The notes below the pieces were generated by a model that saw only the letters and a program-made list of their open reading frames with translations, was not told the DNA's origin and did no database searches. A program made the position numbers and the translations under genes. Of a DNA stretch of 64,000 nucleotides, positions 33,898 to 46,570 are shown piece by piece. The stretch covers positions 1 through 64,000 of the forward strand of contig SAUG01000111.1 of assembly GCA_011316305.1 (NCBI GenBank), in the 5' to 3' direction. The DNA comes from Rusavskia elegans (Eukaryota > Ascomycota > Lecanoromycetes > Teloschistales > Teloschistaceae). How positions within the stretch are numbered: position 1 is the first letter of the stretch; the number at the start of each line of letters is the position of its first letter.

Positions 33898-36800
33898 GTG
33901 CTATTATCGCCGCGTTCTTGGCAACTTGCTATTCGATCGGAGAAGCTATTACTTCTTGCGCTGCTTCACTCTATTTTTTCCGCATGTTTCGCGCATCTCG
34001 GGAGATTGTCCATTGCTCATCTATTCCTTGGTACAACCGACAACGTTGAGGATTGTCTAGGAACAATCGTAGGTTTATAGGGGCCCAATCTGCAGAAGCG
34101 ACATCAGTAAGTAGGGTTGATAGGGCAGCGTTGCTCGCGCAGCCAGGTTTTACGCTAATCCCGGAATTGATTTCGTCTTATCTCGCATAAAGTTGTCAAT
34201 ATCGGTTAAATCCAAGTACCGCCGGTGTAGCACGGGCTTGTTCAGTCGACGGGTCGTAGCAACCGACAGAACCATGTACATGCACCACGTTGTGGGCTGT
34301 AGACCCTTCCGTATACTCGAAGGAGTATACTAGCCTCCAGCCCCTGGGTGCAGACTAGGGTGGGCTCTGGACTCGCGACTTCAGATTGCGGCCTAGGATC
34401 CGCCATTCTCTCCATCTCGATCTCTTGAATCGCGTTTCGAAGTCCGGATAGAAATCTATTTGGTTGTTTGCCCCTCACTGATCAACCGCAAGTACAAGGT
34501 GTACCCATTTCGAAGAGGGCTCTATCCCAGCGCCAGAGTTGACGAGTGTCGGTCTTACGGTAAAGTTGGATCACTACTGATTGTAAGGCATATATATCTG
34601 TGAAAATTGTTCTTTATTGAATCATCCATGGAAGCTTATGCCACGAGCGCATTGCTGAGCAGATTTGAGTCAGCCGGTACTCAGACATTAAGGGACTTGA
34701 AGAACCAGTTAAGGCTACGTATATACCCTTTTTCAAAAGTGTGTTTGATTTCTGTCGGAGTCCGAGGCGAGGAAGGTTTACCGGCGCTCCTATCGATGTG
34801 GGCAAAAGCCCGTGTACGGTGTTTGTCTGTGGCGACGCTAGCAAATCTAGGTGACCTGACTGGCCGAAAGGTATACTCTGAAGCTCGATCAGTAAGACTT
34901 GTACTCTGATAGTAGAAGAAAGGAGGCGAGTGGAAGAAGGGTAATGCTTCGGAGGTGTTCGTGGTAGAACATTCTTGGAATATTGTGAAGAGGAAAGGGA
35001 AGGAGCGATCCTGGGCAGAAGCCTTCTAACGTCATGCTAGGAACCGCACTAATACACATAAGGCTCCGCAGTCGTAGGTATGCATCCTTCTGAGCTCGGT
35101 TGTGTATGCATAATTACCCTATTCCGTCTCAAAGACTTGATGGCTACTTCGTAGGATGGTACATGAGATGTGATATCAGTAGGCTTAAGAAAATTGATAA
35201 TGACCCCTGAGACGGCATTGGTGAGTAACAAGTAGCACAACGCACGGGCTATATGAGCATAGAGCAATGCCAGCAGCAGAAAAAATGTACGATGTGCCAT
35301 AGTAGATATAACCACGGCAATTTTGCTGTTTTCGAGGATACCGTGAGACCAATGGCATTGCAGCATGCTGAATATACGAAGGCTTGACCTGTCCGTTTAT
35401 CTCTGTCCTGTCGTCCATATCCATCAGTTGACGGGATTGAATGCCGGCATTGTCTTCGATGTCACTTTTGTTTGAGGTTCGCGAGCACTTGTCCCCTGTT
35501 CAGAGCTTGTTCTATCTTAGACAACTCCTCTTTGAATCTCTGGACTCTGGCTTCTGGAGGGGTTGAGCTAAAACAGGCAACGAGTATCACCAATTGCTTT
35601 AGCTCTGGGTACCTGGATTAGCGGTAGGCGGTCAGTGAGTCCGAGAGCTGTACGTCGTTGTTCCCGCTATTCAGCTCCTTCAATGCTCAAGCGGAGCTTC
35701 TCCGAGGTCTATAGATTATCTTCTCCTTTCTTCTGTCGTCGACTTCGGTAGCCTCGTCAATTGCATTCCATTAATTTGGATTGGCTTAGTCCAGCGCTTT
35801 GATTCAAGCCAAATGTACCAAACACTTCTGTCTGCGAGGATAGACTCATTGCATACGCCTCTCCTTTTAGTCATACTTTTTAGCCGCCTCGCCAGCGGTT
35901 CTTCTAGTGGATCGTGATATCGAGCACAGTGTGGCTGGAGAGAGTGACAACTGTGATTTAACAATGTAAGCCCCCACAAATTCGCAATCTCTGAATCAGC
36001 ACTTCCTTGGGCTGAGATTGTCCGTCGCCCTAGATGGTATAACTTGAAGATCTAGAATTTACTTCGGTTTTCGTTATTGCAAGAAATTTGGACATCCAAT
36101 CGCGAGTCATAATATGTAAGTGTTGGGGTTTGGTAAAGTTGCCTGAGTCAAACGGCTTGTCAGGAATCATCCACACCCTGCTCGCTTATTATCGCCAGAG
36201 GTTTCAAGCTTGAAGACGGGTCTGCTTTTGTCCATGTACATAGGTGCACCGAACAGCGTGCATCCGTTTGTCAGAAAGATGCCCTTGAATGTAGCTTGAA
36301 TGTGGAGGAGGCGGCATTCTGTGGTGTCGAAACATTTCTTATATCTCGTCGATGAGTCCACCATAGGGATATCGTAACAGAAGCTGTATACGTAATTCCT
36401 TGGAAGATATCAGCTCTGTAGTATCACCATTGATGCTATCATAGCGGTAATCGCTGCTCTTGATCGACAAGACATGTTCTCGGTCTTCCTCCGATTATCT
36501 GACTTCTCTGTAGCAGCAAATATCACATCTGGCTCAGACAGCTTCTTGTATAAATTTCAGAAAAATAATGAGATCATAGCTTGCCGGCTTGGTTTTATCC
36601 AAACCATATCCCCTCTCAACGCAAGTATGCCGTTCTTTCACTTTGCATGCTCTGGAACATCTGTCGATGACAATCCATATTGCCCCATCAGTCAAAGTCA
36701 TCTCTTTTTAAGATGACAATCCGCTCTCGGGGTACGGGGTCTGGTACTGTTCGTTTCTTCTCGGAGTCTTCCAAAGGAGCCAGTTCAGAAGGTATGCTCA

Positions 36801-39800
36801 ACACTATTTCGTTCTCAACTTTTTGGCTCGTTTACTTTGGAGAAATTTAGATACTGAGAATGAACATATTCTTCCCACACAAATCTTAGATTGCTGCAAG
36901 CAAGAGTTGGTAAGATAGCGCACATGTCCCGGAGAATCTCCCTGCTCGAAGCTAGTCTCCAAATAGGACTAGTATTCCCAATAAAATTGACAAGGACGGT
37001 AGGAGGCAGCGCATCCAGGTTATGTACGTTTTCCATCTAGACAGGCTCCAAGATGGCTTTTTTGTTGGTCAGTTCCTTCAACGCCTGCAGGTGATATTGA
37101 CCGCTAATAATCCGAATTTTATGTGCTCACATTGGCCATCTGAGCAAATTGATAGTGTAGGTTTTCGGATGGAGCTGGCCGTTACTTACTTACCCAGATG
37201 CTATTATCAATATCATGATCGTTGAAGCATATTGGAGAGTCCGTATACCGAGCCCCATGTAGCACATGGTTAGCGGCTTCTGTGAATCTAAGTTGTCCGC
37301 CAAACTGTCTGCTAGCTTTTTCATATGGTGGCCGCCAGTGGGGCCGCCTGTATACCTGCAGGGCGTGTTATAAGAAGACTTGCAGCATACCGCCGTCGGA
37401 CTTCGTCCCGCAGATTCTCATTCCTCCGTTTTTTTCTGTGGTGCGCTATTTGGATTACCAGCTGACCCGTCCGATCTTTCTTGCGAGCGTTCTGCAGGTT
37501 CTATATCTGGGACTGTAGTGTTTTGCCTTCCGCATCGCCCACGCTGCTTATGTACACTGTCTAATTTCTGGATGATGATACTTTCCACATGAGTATCCAT
37601 TAGAATGACGTCGGCACGTCTCGCCTCGTTCGACAAGCACGTATATGGGCATGCCGTGGTGACGGAGACGACCAGCCTTATCCTAAAATTATATCTCATA
37701 TAGATATTTAACCCGTTCGCCTGTCAGCTGTGGTAAAGTCTAACTGATACAGATACCCATGAAAGAGTGCTCGGGACAAGTCTTGATGGAACGCCTGCAA
37801 AGAAATCGGAAAGTTTTAACGACATGTAACAAGATTAGAGCTGAGATGGCATGTCAGCACCGAAGGCAGGGCCATCCTTCTTCTATATTGGTAACAATAC
37901 TGACTTGACTCGGGAAAGAACGGAGATATCGGTTCGTCGAGGTGAACATCATAAGGTTTTCATATGCTTCCCGATCCTCGACTCCACCATAAAGAACTTT
38001 GCGGGTTCGGACATGAGCGGTCGCTCGAGAAGAATTCTCATGCCGGATTTCCTAACGGAATTGGTTGGATACGAATATCAAGTTCCAGGGGTATTCAGAT
38101 CGATGCTAGCGACTGTTATAAAGATAGAGAGCAACCTTGTTCGGAATAAGTTCATTGTAGATTATACGGCGTATTTCGGGTAGGAATGAGAAGAATCTAT
38201 ATTTCGGCGTACGAAACAGGGCGTCTATTGCTGTAGAGTTCTGGGCTTGAAGATGTAGTGTCGGAAGAGATCCGTAAGTTATATAACGGTTGACAAACAC
38301 CTGAAGAAAAGGGCGTGAGAGATAGGTTAGCAGCAATAAAAGGGGGTGCCGAACGATGGCGATGCTGGATCAAAGGAAAATTTATCATATACCTGGAATT
38401 TTATGCCCGTCGAGGATTGAGCAGGCTATGTGCAAAGGTTGGAAAGTCCTCAAGAAAATTATCTCCAGACAGCTCGATATATGGTGAAATTAGATGCCTA
38501 TACGTAGACTAAGTGACACACTTCTAAGAGACTGTGGTCGTCGTTAGTTTCATCCGCGTCGTGGTCGTCAACATAGCCCTCATCTTTGTCTTCGACTTCA
38601 CCCTAAGCCAAGCCCTTAGCGGTGATATATTCCTACATCCTGAGAGTAGAGGCGAGCAGACCTCAACATAAGTCATGATAGAATCTTGATAGACCTGGCC
38701 TCTCTTACTTCCGTAGTAAGATACCGTTGTAAAGGCCTCTGTAACACCCATGATCCCGGTATCGCTTCATTCAGCGAATATAAGTAAACTAGTAGTCTTT
38801 TTTCCGCGGTCGGCGTCGTCGATTCGAACACCTTTCGAGAGTAGCTTTCGGAATGGCCGTCGCGAGTACTCTGGACGCCGTTAAGTACCTGAGGAGCGTT
38901 AGCAGCGATAGCTGTGGGAGCTGCTTTGCGATTCGGCATACTCCGCCGAGATAGGCAGAGATATGTCGGAACACAGAACCTTTCAGATCCTAGAATGAAT
39001 TGAGAATGACAATATCATAGAGGGACATAGTCTCTTAGAACTTGACTCCAGCTTGCCGATTTGACTTGCTAGGATCTGCCATATTCCGTATATTTTGGTG
39101 CTGGTATTTGTTCTCCATTGCCTCTTGAATGAAACCGTTCACCACAAAGCCTGATAGCCTCGATATATCGAGGAAAAGATGACTGTTGTCGGTTTCAGCT
39201 CAGACTTATATAAGCAAGGTACTCGATCGATTAGGTTATTTACGTGTTGTTCGATATTCCCCCAGAATGCAATCATATTCCTCGAGGCCTTCCGAAAGTT
39301 CTTGCTTGACGCTGACTAATTTCTATACTATTGTCTTCAACCATCTGCTCAAGCCTGGACCTGAGACTATATCGACTTCCTATGTGACAGTTCAGCTCAG
39401 ATCTCTGCCATTGTAGCCAGCTGTATTGTACCATCTACCCACATCCCAGAGTTTCTTGCCAGCCATGTTGCTCGTGAGACCGGTATTCGATTGAAGCAGA
39501 TGATGTGTATCGACATGTCCGTGGATGATGCAGCCAGTCCGCACGAGGTCTGGGAAATAGGCGTCTGGAATCGAGAGATCCAGACCAGTAGTATGCAGCA
39601 CTAGAACAACCATGCGGGGGACTCCGACTCCAGTGGCGCCAGACTGGGTGTGGCTGTGACGACGGTGATAGTGATATGTCTCATCAATCATTGAAGTTTT
39701 GTTTTAGAAAACGTGCCGCATCCGAATATTGCGAATTCGTTGTTGATTCATTGCTGTAGTCGTGCTCTGGTTTCGGCAGTGGATAGGCTCTCACGTGCAG

Positions 39801-41812
39801 TGATCTGTCCTGATTTGCAAGAAAGTCACATCGAAAGGCCTGGAAAGTTGAATAAGGCGGTAAAGCCCTCCGTCGAGAAATTTGACGCATATTGAGCTGT
39901 GGTTGAAGTGAAGTAAAGTAGAGTGAAACGGATTTGAGTTATCAAGTATTCAGATGCTTCGTCTGGTACTCCGGTAGAACATTGCTCGATTCATTAAGAT
40001 GTTGAAGCATCGCTGGCTTAAACTAATTTTTGTTCCCTGGACCTGGAGCTACTTAAAGCTTGACGGCGTCTGAAGTAGAGTATATAGAGGCTCTTTGTTG
40101 ATGAGGCGGAATCCATGGGAGGCTGCTATATGTACTTGTGAAAAGAGATCACGATTGAATAGTATAGGCACGTACATCCTGTGATGACAAGGGCATTGCT
40201 TCGGATACAGCCGGTGACGATGATGAGATACACGAGTAGTAATGGAAATTATACGGTCAAAGAATAGAAACTCCAGCAAGAAATATAGGCTGACATAGTC
40301 GGGATCGAGCATATTTTGGATCGAAGGTTGGATCACTAGTTTATTTAGTACAGATCTAAAAGTGAAATACAACTCGCACGCGAGTTCGTCGTCAGTTGAT
40401 AAAGCTTATACTTAGCACTTGTACTCATCGCCCATTCTTTCAGGCCTGCAATTTCTGAAAATCATTCTACATCTTCTTAAAAGCGTCGCTCCAATTGTCT
40501 GTGACTCCAGCGCCACATGTAGAGCCCAGAATGCGTGGATAAGGGAAGTATGCTTCTTGTGGCAAGGGAAGCTGAAGAAGTGACTGGTTTAAAGGCTGGC
40601 CTGTGAGATAGATCCTCGGTAAGCTCATCAGCTTTCTATACTGCGATGTCGGAGATGATCATCTCGAAGTCAATAAAAAATTTGCGTAAATCGCAAACCG
40701 ACGATGTATATAAGGAAGGCACTGGATTATTTGAATTGAGGAGATACAATAGGTCGTCCTGGACTTACGTCAACGAGCGTAGGAATTAAACAAATATATT
40801 CCAAAAACTTTTCTCGAGAAGCCATGCGTGGATGACTCTACAAACTTTGTAATCCGACTTCGTTAACGAAAAGGTTGTGGGAGAGGAAAGGAGAAGATGG
40901 AGGCGCTGAGAAGGCTGCTAAAGTGAATAATTGTCCCTCTCATGCAGAACACATCTTCGTTCCCATGAGTGAAGCTTCTCTTCACCTTGACGGTGAAAGG
41001 TGGACTGTGGCAAGTCAGAATATCTTTAGGTGATTCAGACCCGAACAGTTTTATCATCGTCGTCTTTGATCTGTCTCATCCCTCTGAGCACAAGTAGGGT
41101 TCTGGGAACAATCCATGGACATCTGATGGTCGATCGTCAATGAACGATGTGGGTCTAGAACGGACGAATGTGTTCTTGTACGAAAGATATCTCTAGCTGG
41201 TGGAAGATTGGGTTGCGTGCAGCTCGCGCGAAAGGTAGACCCTGTTGTGCTCAAAGAGGGCATGAGCGCGGGATCGGCTGATGTGTTCACTACGTTACGC
41301 TATCAGCTGTAAGCTTCATGAAGGAAATCCAATATCCATTCGTGTCGTTCACGGACGTCGGCAACCGACGGCAACCGAAAGAGATTGAAGGAGAAATGTC
41401 ACTGATGAATTAATCCATGAAGGCGAGCATGGGAGCTGCACCAAGTGCATTAGAGAAATGGAATGGCGTCCTGTCGATATTGCTGATCGACCATTCGAAC
41501 TGTTGTGATCGGCGGTCCTGACTCGATATCTCGAATATGTTAGTTAATCCCTGCATGATCCGACTGTCTTGTTTCTAGGGTCCGTCTTCATCGCTGTGGC
41601 TGATTCGCCAATCGATCATCTGAAACCCACAGCTGTACCATTCAGCAAGAGTACCATGAGGATTGGGAAGGGGATTGGAATGGCTCGTGCCTTACGATGA
41701 TGGTCGGGGCTGCAGGGTGCAGACCCTGCGGATGGAGGATGCGGTATTCCTGGACCAAGGTCTCGGGACCTCTGAGCCCGTGTCTAGAAGTGTGTTTGAG
41801 ATCGGCATCCAG
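33898..41812. other. Eight-kb gene-poor stretch with gene relics
   Basis: No intact gene is supported. Minus-strand frames of 60-110 codons look partly coding but are not linked by clean splices: 35049-35366 (two hydrophobic stretches), 36167-36364 (KKCFDTTECRLLHIQ), 36815-37036, 38106-38336 (see separate entry), 39392-39890 and 40049-40372. Their density, shared strand and interruption by stops fit decayed duplicated genes. I see no tRNA, rRNA or CRISPR-like structure. Confidence 0.45.
38106..38336 (-). pseudogene. Relic with an LPxEIRxxIY motif
   Basis: A minus-strand frame reads FFSFLPEIRRIIYNELI, resembling the LPPELRxxIYxxL start of a large fungal family (F-box-like/2EXR proteins). Further upstream and downstream the frame is interrupted, with TGA at places where Trp would fit. 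Only the motif supports the call. Confidence 0.3.
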
Positions 41813-41814
41813 TA

Positions 41815-42017
41815 GCACCAGGGGGTTCAGTAAATGACGGGCCGACCTAACCACTTTTGGCAGAACCACCACTCACAATGTCAGTTACTAAGAGCTGCGA
41901 CGCTGTCGAAATAAAGGTAATAGCTAATTAAAGGGGGAATCTCGCCTGCTATCCAATGCTGGGGGAACGCCGCCAAAGTGGCTAGGTCGACCCGTCATTT
42001 ACTGAGCCCCCCGGTGC
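41815..42017. mobile_element. 203-bp MITE with ~48-bp terminal inverted repeats, TA target duplication
   Basis: The left end starts GCACCAGGGGGTTCAGTAAA, and the reverse complement of the right end starts GCACCGGGGGGCTCAGTAAA. The match continues for about 48 bp with about five differences. TA is present on both sides (41813-41814 and 42018-42019). No coding capacity. It lies 634 bp upstream of the velB start codon. Its terminal repeats differ from those of the elements at 1-2879 and 32255-33895, so this is a separate family. Confidence 0.8.
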
Positions 42018-42019
42018 TA

Positions 42020-42650
42020 GGTTCAGCTACCGAGAGGCTTCCCTATGCATCGACATGCAGCTTCGATGGCGGCCGTTGACAAGGTGCAGGGCGATGAAGA
42101 TCAATTACCCAGAAGAGTGGAATCGAGGCAATTGAGGGACCGTTCATCCGGTACGCTACTGAGGATGCGTGGGTTGGAGGGTCATGGCTTCTTCAGACCC
42201 CAAGATTGTGGTGGTGGGATCTCCGGAAGGGAGGTCATTGGCTTCACGCGGAAGCTAAAAAGGCGGTCGACGCCACTCCGCCAATCGTTAGCTCGATGAC
42301 AGGGATCTCGAGCTCCCGACCCACCATGCTGTGCGACGTCAATTCCTCGACATCACTCATACTCTACCTGACTGTTTTACACTTCGTTGCTGCTCGCCTC
42401 CCATTCTGTACATTCCTTTGCTTGCTCTAGCTCTACTGTAAATACGTCTCTCCTGTTTTGACCCCTCGCAGTGAATCGAGCGGGCTGACCTCCGACTGGA
42501 CTGCGTCTTTCCTGCACGATACAGGCGCAAGCTTTGATAACATATACCAGTTCATATACACTTTCTTCACCCTTCACATGGCTCTTCCTGTCCTGTGACT
42601 TGATCTACCACGAGGAAAGAACCACCGGTTTGACGGCCACTCCGGCAACC
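42020..42650 (+). promoter_or_regulatory. velB upstream region and probable 5' leader
   Basis: No gene. A pyrimidine-rich tract (about 42370-42470) precedes the velB ATG, with a GTAAAT...CGCAG pair (about 42437-42470) that could be a short leader intron. It follows the MITE. Confidence 0.35.
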
Positions 42651-44147
42651 ATGTCGGGCATGTATCTCTCCCACGATCGTCAGAACATCATACCGCCCAT
42701 GCCACCACCTCTATCCATGGAGCCCCCAACATCCATAGACCGCAATGGTCCAGCATATCCAACTCCTTCATCAGCTTCAGCAACAATCACCACAAGTCTG
42801 CCAAGATCCCCCCAAGAACCACAACCGACCCATACGGTCGTCGACGGAAAAAGATACAGGTACGGAAGGTTTCGCAGATGTCACATTAGCACCCATTGAC
42901 GCACTGTCGACAGCCTCGAGATTGTCCAGCAGCCAGTCAGAGCGCGCATGTGTGGCTTTGGTGACAAGGTGAGACGACTCGTCGGATCTGCAGGCTGCCG
43001 TCATCTGATCAATCATAGGACCGAAGACCCATAACACCACCACCATGCATTAGGCTCGTTGTTCAAGAGGCGAATTCTCCGTACGCCGAGCTTGACATTA
43101 AGTGAGCTCTCCAGCACCATTGGGCATATCAAGCATAGGAAGCTGACCCTCGGCCTTCCAGCCAAATCGATACCGCCTTCTTCGTCCTCACAGTCGATCT
43201 TTGGAATGCAGAAGGCACCAAAGAAGTCAATCTGGTCCGCCATTCCCAGACATCGCCCTCCATCTCCGCCGCAACCTCCACATCCTACCCGCCTCCCACC
43301 ATGATCCAGAATCCCTTCGGCCTTCAAACAACTTCCTACCATCCTGGTAACCCATACATACCTCTACCTCATCAATCGTTTCCTAGTCAACATCAACAAC
43401 AACAACAACAACAGCAACAGCAACAGCAACAACTCTATCCCGCGCCTTCGCAAGGCTACCACTCCCAACCCTACCAACATCCGATATTCCACGGACAGCA
43501 ATTTCCCATGACCCAACAGCAATCGCAAAACTTACCATACTACATGAACCCCAGTCCTCCCTCCGTAGCGCCTGGAGGATACCACCAGCCGTCCCACATG
43601 GCACAATATCAGAACCAATCAACCCTGCCCCAGCAGCTTCCACGCACAGCAACAGACCCAACAGCCGCAACTCCAACGCCCCCCGGCATGTTCACCCGAA
43701 ATCTGATCGGCAGCTTAGGCGTCAGCGCATTCAAACTTACCGACCCCGACAACGCAATGGGAATATGGTTCATCCTCCAAGACCTCAGTGTCCGCACCGA
43801 GGGAAATTTCCGGTACCTTTCCCCTCCCATCTTTCCCCTCCGATCTTTCACCTCCTCTGTCTTCCCTAAGCTAACACCATTCCCTCCCCCACAGACTCAA
43901 AATGAATTTCGTCAACGTCGGCTCCCCACCCTCCTCCTCCAACAGCCACGGCGTGAACTCCGGCTCCGCCCCCGTCCTGGCATCCTGTTTCTCACATGTC
44001 TTCCAAGTCTACTCGGCGAAAAAGTTCCCGGGTGTGATCGAGAGTACGCATTTGAGCAAGTGCTTCGCGACGCAGGGGATTAAGATACCGATACGGAAGG
44101 ATGGGCCGAGGGGGAATGAGAGAAGGGATGAGGATGGGGATGAATGA
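42651..44147 (+). CDS. velB: Velvet-domain regulator VelB
   Basis: Model: exons 42651-42859, 42914-42968, 43019-43101, 43162-43812, 43895-44147 (introns 54, 50, 60, 82 nt), 416 aa. VelB is a nuclear regulator that pairs with VeA and VosA to control development and secondary metabolism in filamentous fungi. The split velvet domain is clear: [20 protein letters not shown] then [15 protein letters not shown], then [20 protein letters not shown] and [15 protein letters not shown]. The second half resumes after a Pro/Gln-rich insertion: [41 protein letters not shown] and [20 protein letters not shown], ending [17 protein letters not shown]. The interrupted velvet domain with a long insert is typical of VelB, not VosA or VeA. 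The insert carries a Gln run. All five exons join in frame, and the gene looks intact. Confidence 0.95.
43391..43432 (+). repeat. CAA/CAG microsatellite encoding a Gln run in VelB
   Basis: About 13 consecutive CAA/CAG codons in the insertion that splits the velvet domain. Mixed codons suggest an older, stable tract. Confidence 0.85.
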
Positions 44148-44875
44148 GCGATATGAGGTAGGATGAGATGAGATGGTTAAGGATTGGAAATATTGAAAAC
44201 GATATAATGGAGGGGCAAGTGCCGGAATACCCCCGAAGAGCCTGCTGGTGGTTCGATGCGTCATGGATGAGGAGGTGAGACGACGCGAACGAATGATTAT
44301 AATATGCGATTGGGGTAAAAAACTCGGGGCTTGGGTAAGGTATAGACGGGGTCTATTAGTGAAAGTCTTTTTAAATATCGTTAATGGATTATTCATCCAT
44401 TATTCGGGTGAATTGGAAACAATGTGTCATCAATTTTCAAACGGGACTGTGGTTCGATTAGTTTTGGTTGCAGGTCAAGTTTGATGTACTACGTCAGATC
44501 TGTCTATTCTACATCTAATTCTTTCTCTCCCCACCCCAGAAACGCCGTGGCATGATTAAGATATGGTACAATACACCATGTGGCCGGATCATATCAGTCT
44601 ATTCCTCGTGTCTCCCCATCATCCAGCCCTGTCCTCTATACCCCATGACGGATCTCCACAAGGCGCTCCATCTAGCCCGTAGGAACTATCTACAACTCGG
44701 CACCGCAGTCACCAATCTCCAGCAATCGATCGCAGCGCACTTCAACGGGCTATGCCGTCCTAGTCCGGCCGTCCCTTGCCGTCGCAAAACGCAGTGCCGC
44801 ATATCCCATTGGATCACTCCCTCGATACGAGTATTAACCCTGTTGCATCGTCGTTTCCCAATCTACATCATCACC
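44148..44875. other. Convergent 3' region between velB and the GT25 gene
   Basis: 728 bp with no supported gene. It contains the 3' ends of two convergent genes. Confidence 0.5.
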
Positions 44876-46570
44876 CTATCGTCCCATCTCCCTCTCCATC
44901 CTACTTACCGCACTCTCGGCGATCTTGGCCGTTTTCCCCGTCTCCCTATTGCCAGCTTCCTTGCCCGCATTGCCGGTGTCGGAGTCTTTGGCATAAGCGC
45001 CCGCGGCGCGGTGTTGGGCGAAGAATTCGGGCCAGACGGCGATGCAGCGTTTGCGGTTGTCGTTGGGTGGACGGGTGGGGATGGGGGTGTTGAGGAATGG
45101 TTGTGAGTCGTCTGCTGTGGAGTGGTTCGAGAGAGTTGGTTTGTTGTCTGGCGGTATGGGATTGTCTCGGTCTAGTGGGGTGGATTTTGGGAGGTCGGAA
45201 TCTGGGGGAGAAGGTGAGAACTTCTTGGAATGGTGAGATGCGCGGGGGCGAGGGCGTGAAGCGGGGGTAAAGCTTGGGGATGTGTCGTCGATGTCTGAGA
45301 CGTTGGATTTAGACTCGGGTGATGGTAGAGAAGGCTCGTTGGAATCATTCTCGTCGTCCGATGTTGGTAGTGTTTTGCCAGCGTTGCCGATGTCGTCGGG
45401 GAAATCGCTTGTTTCCAGCTCTTCAATCGTTGCTGAGTCTTTATCGTCGAGCCACTCGTCCAGCTGGTTGCTGATCTGTTCATTATTTTCGTCTGGTCTA
45501 TTCCCGTCATGTCTGGCACGGTACCTACTCAAGGCCAGATCGGTTGGCTCCTCAAAATCTAACAGAAAGCCCATCAACTTCCTGGCCGATTGCTGCGTTA
45601 CTGCATACGCAGTCAAACACGCCAGGGCCTCATGAGCCTCGAGAACATAGTGGCCAGGTGCTACAAGTCTTCTCAACGACTCATCCGCATGTGACATGGA
45701 CTTTGGTCCGATCTGACATGGGATGTTGCGATTTGAGCCTGTTACTGCGGGTGGAGTGGCGCAGGTACCGAGCCAGAGTATGTCCCAATCTGTTCCGTAG
45801 GGGCTGGATGATGAGTTGATACTGGGAGAGGTGGACGACATGTTACGGGTAATGAAGGCATAAGATTGTAGCTGGAACTTGAGAGCTAGATCCCAGTCTG
45901 CATAATCTCCAATTCTGAGCGCAGAAGCATAGTTGTTTTCAACAATGGTACGAAGGGCAGTAAGATGAGAGCGCCAATTTCCAAGCTCTGCGGACGAAGA
46001 ATTATGATTAACGGTGCGCCAATGCTAATCGAGCAGAGTAGAGTCAGTGGAATGACATAAAGGAGTCATCGAGCTCGATGGCGATTCAAGATCCACGTAA
46101 GTCAGGTCAGGCTTTGGGGGAAACGGACTCGCCACGAACGGCGTGGAGGAAGTCGAGATGAATGTTGCCAATGGCGGCGGTCAGGGTGAGGGTGTCACGT
46201 CTGTTCGCTCGGGAAGGTTGACAACGAGGATTTTCTCGAACTGGAATGGTCCCGGATGTCAGTAAGGCCGAGGTTGGTAAACAGGGATGGGGATGTAGAT
46301 GCTTACGCCGAGCGTCGCATTCGAGATTGGACTTTCCAGCGGGACAATCTCTGCCTTCTCAAGATGGCTTGTTGCATTCGAGTCAAGGTCGAGTCCGATT
46401 GAAGTGGTGACATTGACATGTCCAGCTGAGGTGGGCATGCACTGATTGGAAAGGACGGATTGGGAAGCAACGACATATCGATGAGCGATTTCATAGTTGA
46501 GGATGCACAGATAGAAGAGGAACAGACTCGTTAATGCACCGAAAACAAAGCTCAATAGTCGAAAAATCAT
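44876..46570 (-). pseudogene. GT25-family glycosyltransferase gene with damaging changes
   Basis: Minus strand. Exon 1 (46570-46307) encodes a signal-anchor helix (RLLSFVFGALTSLFLFYLC) and a lumenal linker. An intron (46306-46241) leads to FEKILVVNLPERTD, the start of the GT25 domain. Here the expected ERTDRRD is broken: four bases appear to be missing near 46192-46204, and the coding sense continues one frame over (TLTAAIGNIHLDFLHAVRGE). A later exon from about 45987 reads NWRSHLTALRTIVENNYASAL, then GDYADWD (45890-45910), where the family has an acidic EDD-x-DWD metal-binding motif. The last part (DWDILWLGTC, LACLTAYAVTQQSARKL) and a polar tail of about 190 residues are open to the stop at 44876. 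GT25 enzymes are Golgi/ER type II proteins that transfer sugars to protein or glycan acceptors. Frameshift plus loss of acidic residues argues for a pseudogene. Confidence 0.7.

Noticed and set aside
33898..41812. Possible tRNA, rRNA or CRISPR-like arrays
   Set aside because: No cloverleaf with a GTTCRA-type arm, no rRNA signature and no regularly spaced direct repeats were seen here or elsewhere in the window.
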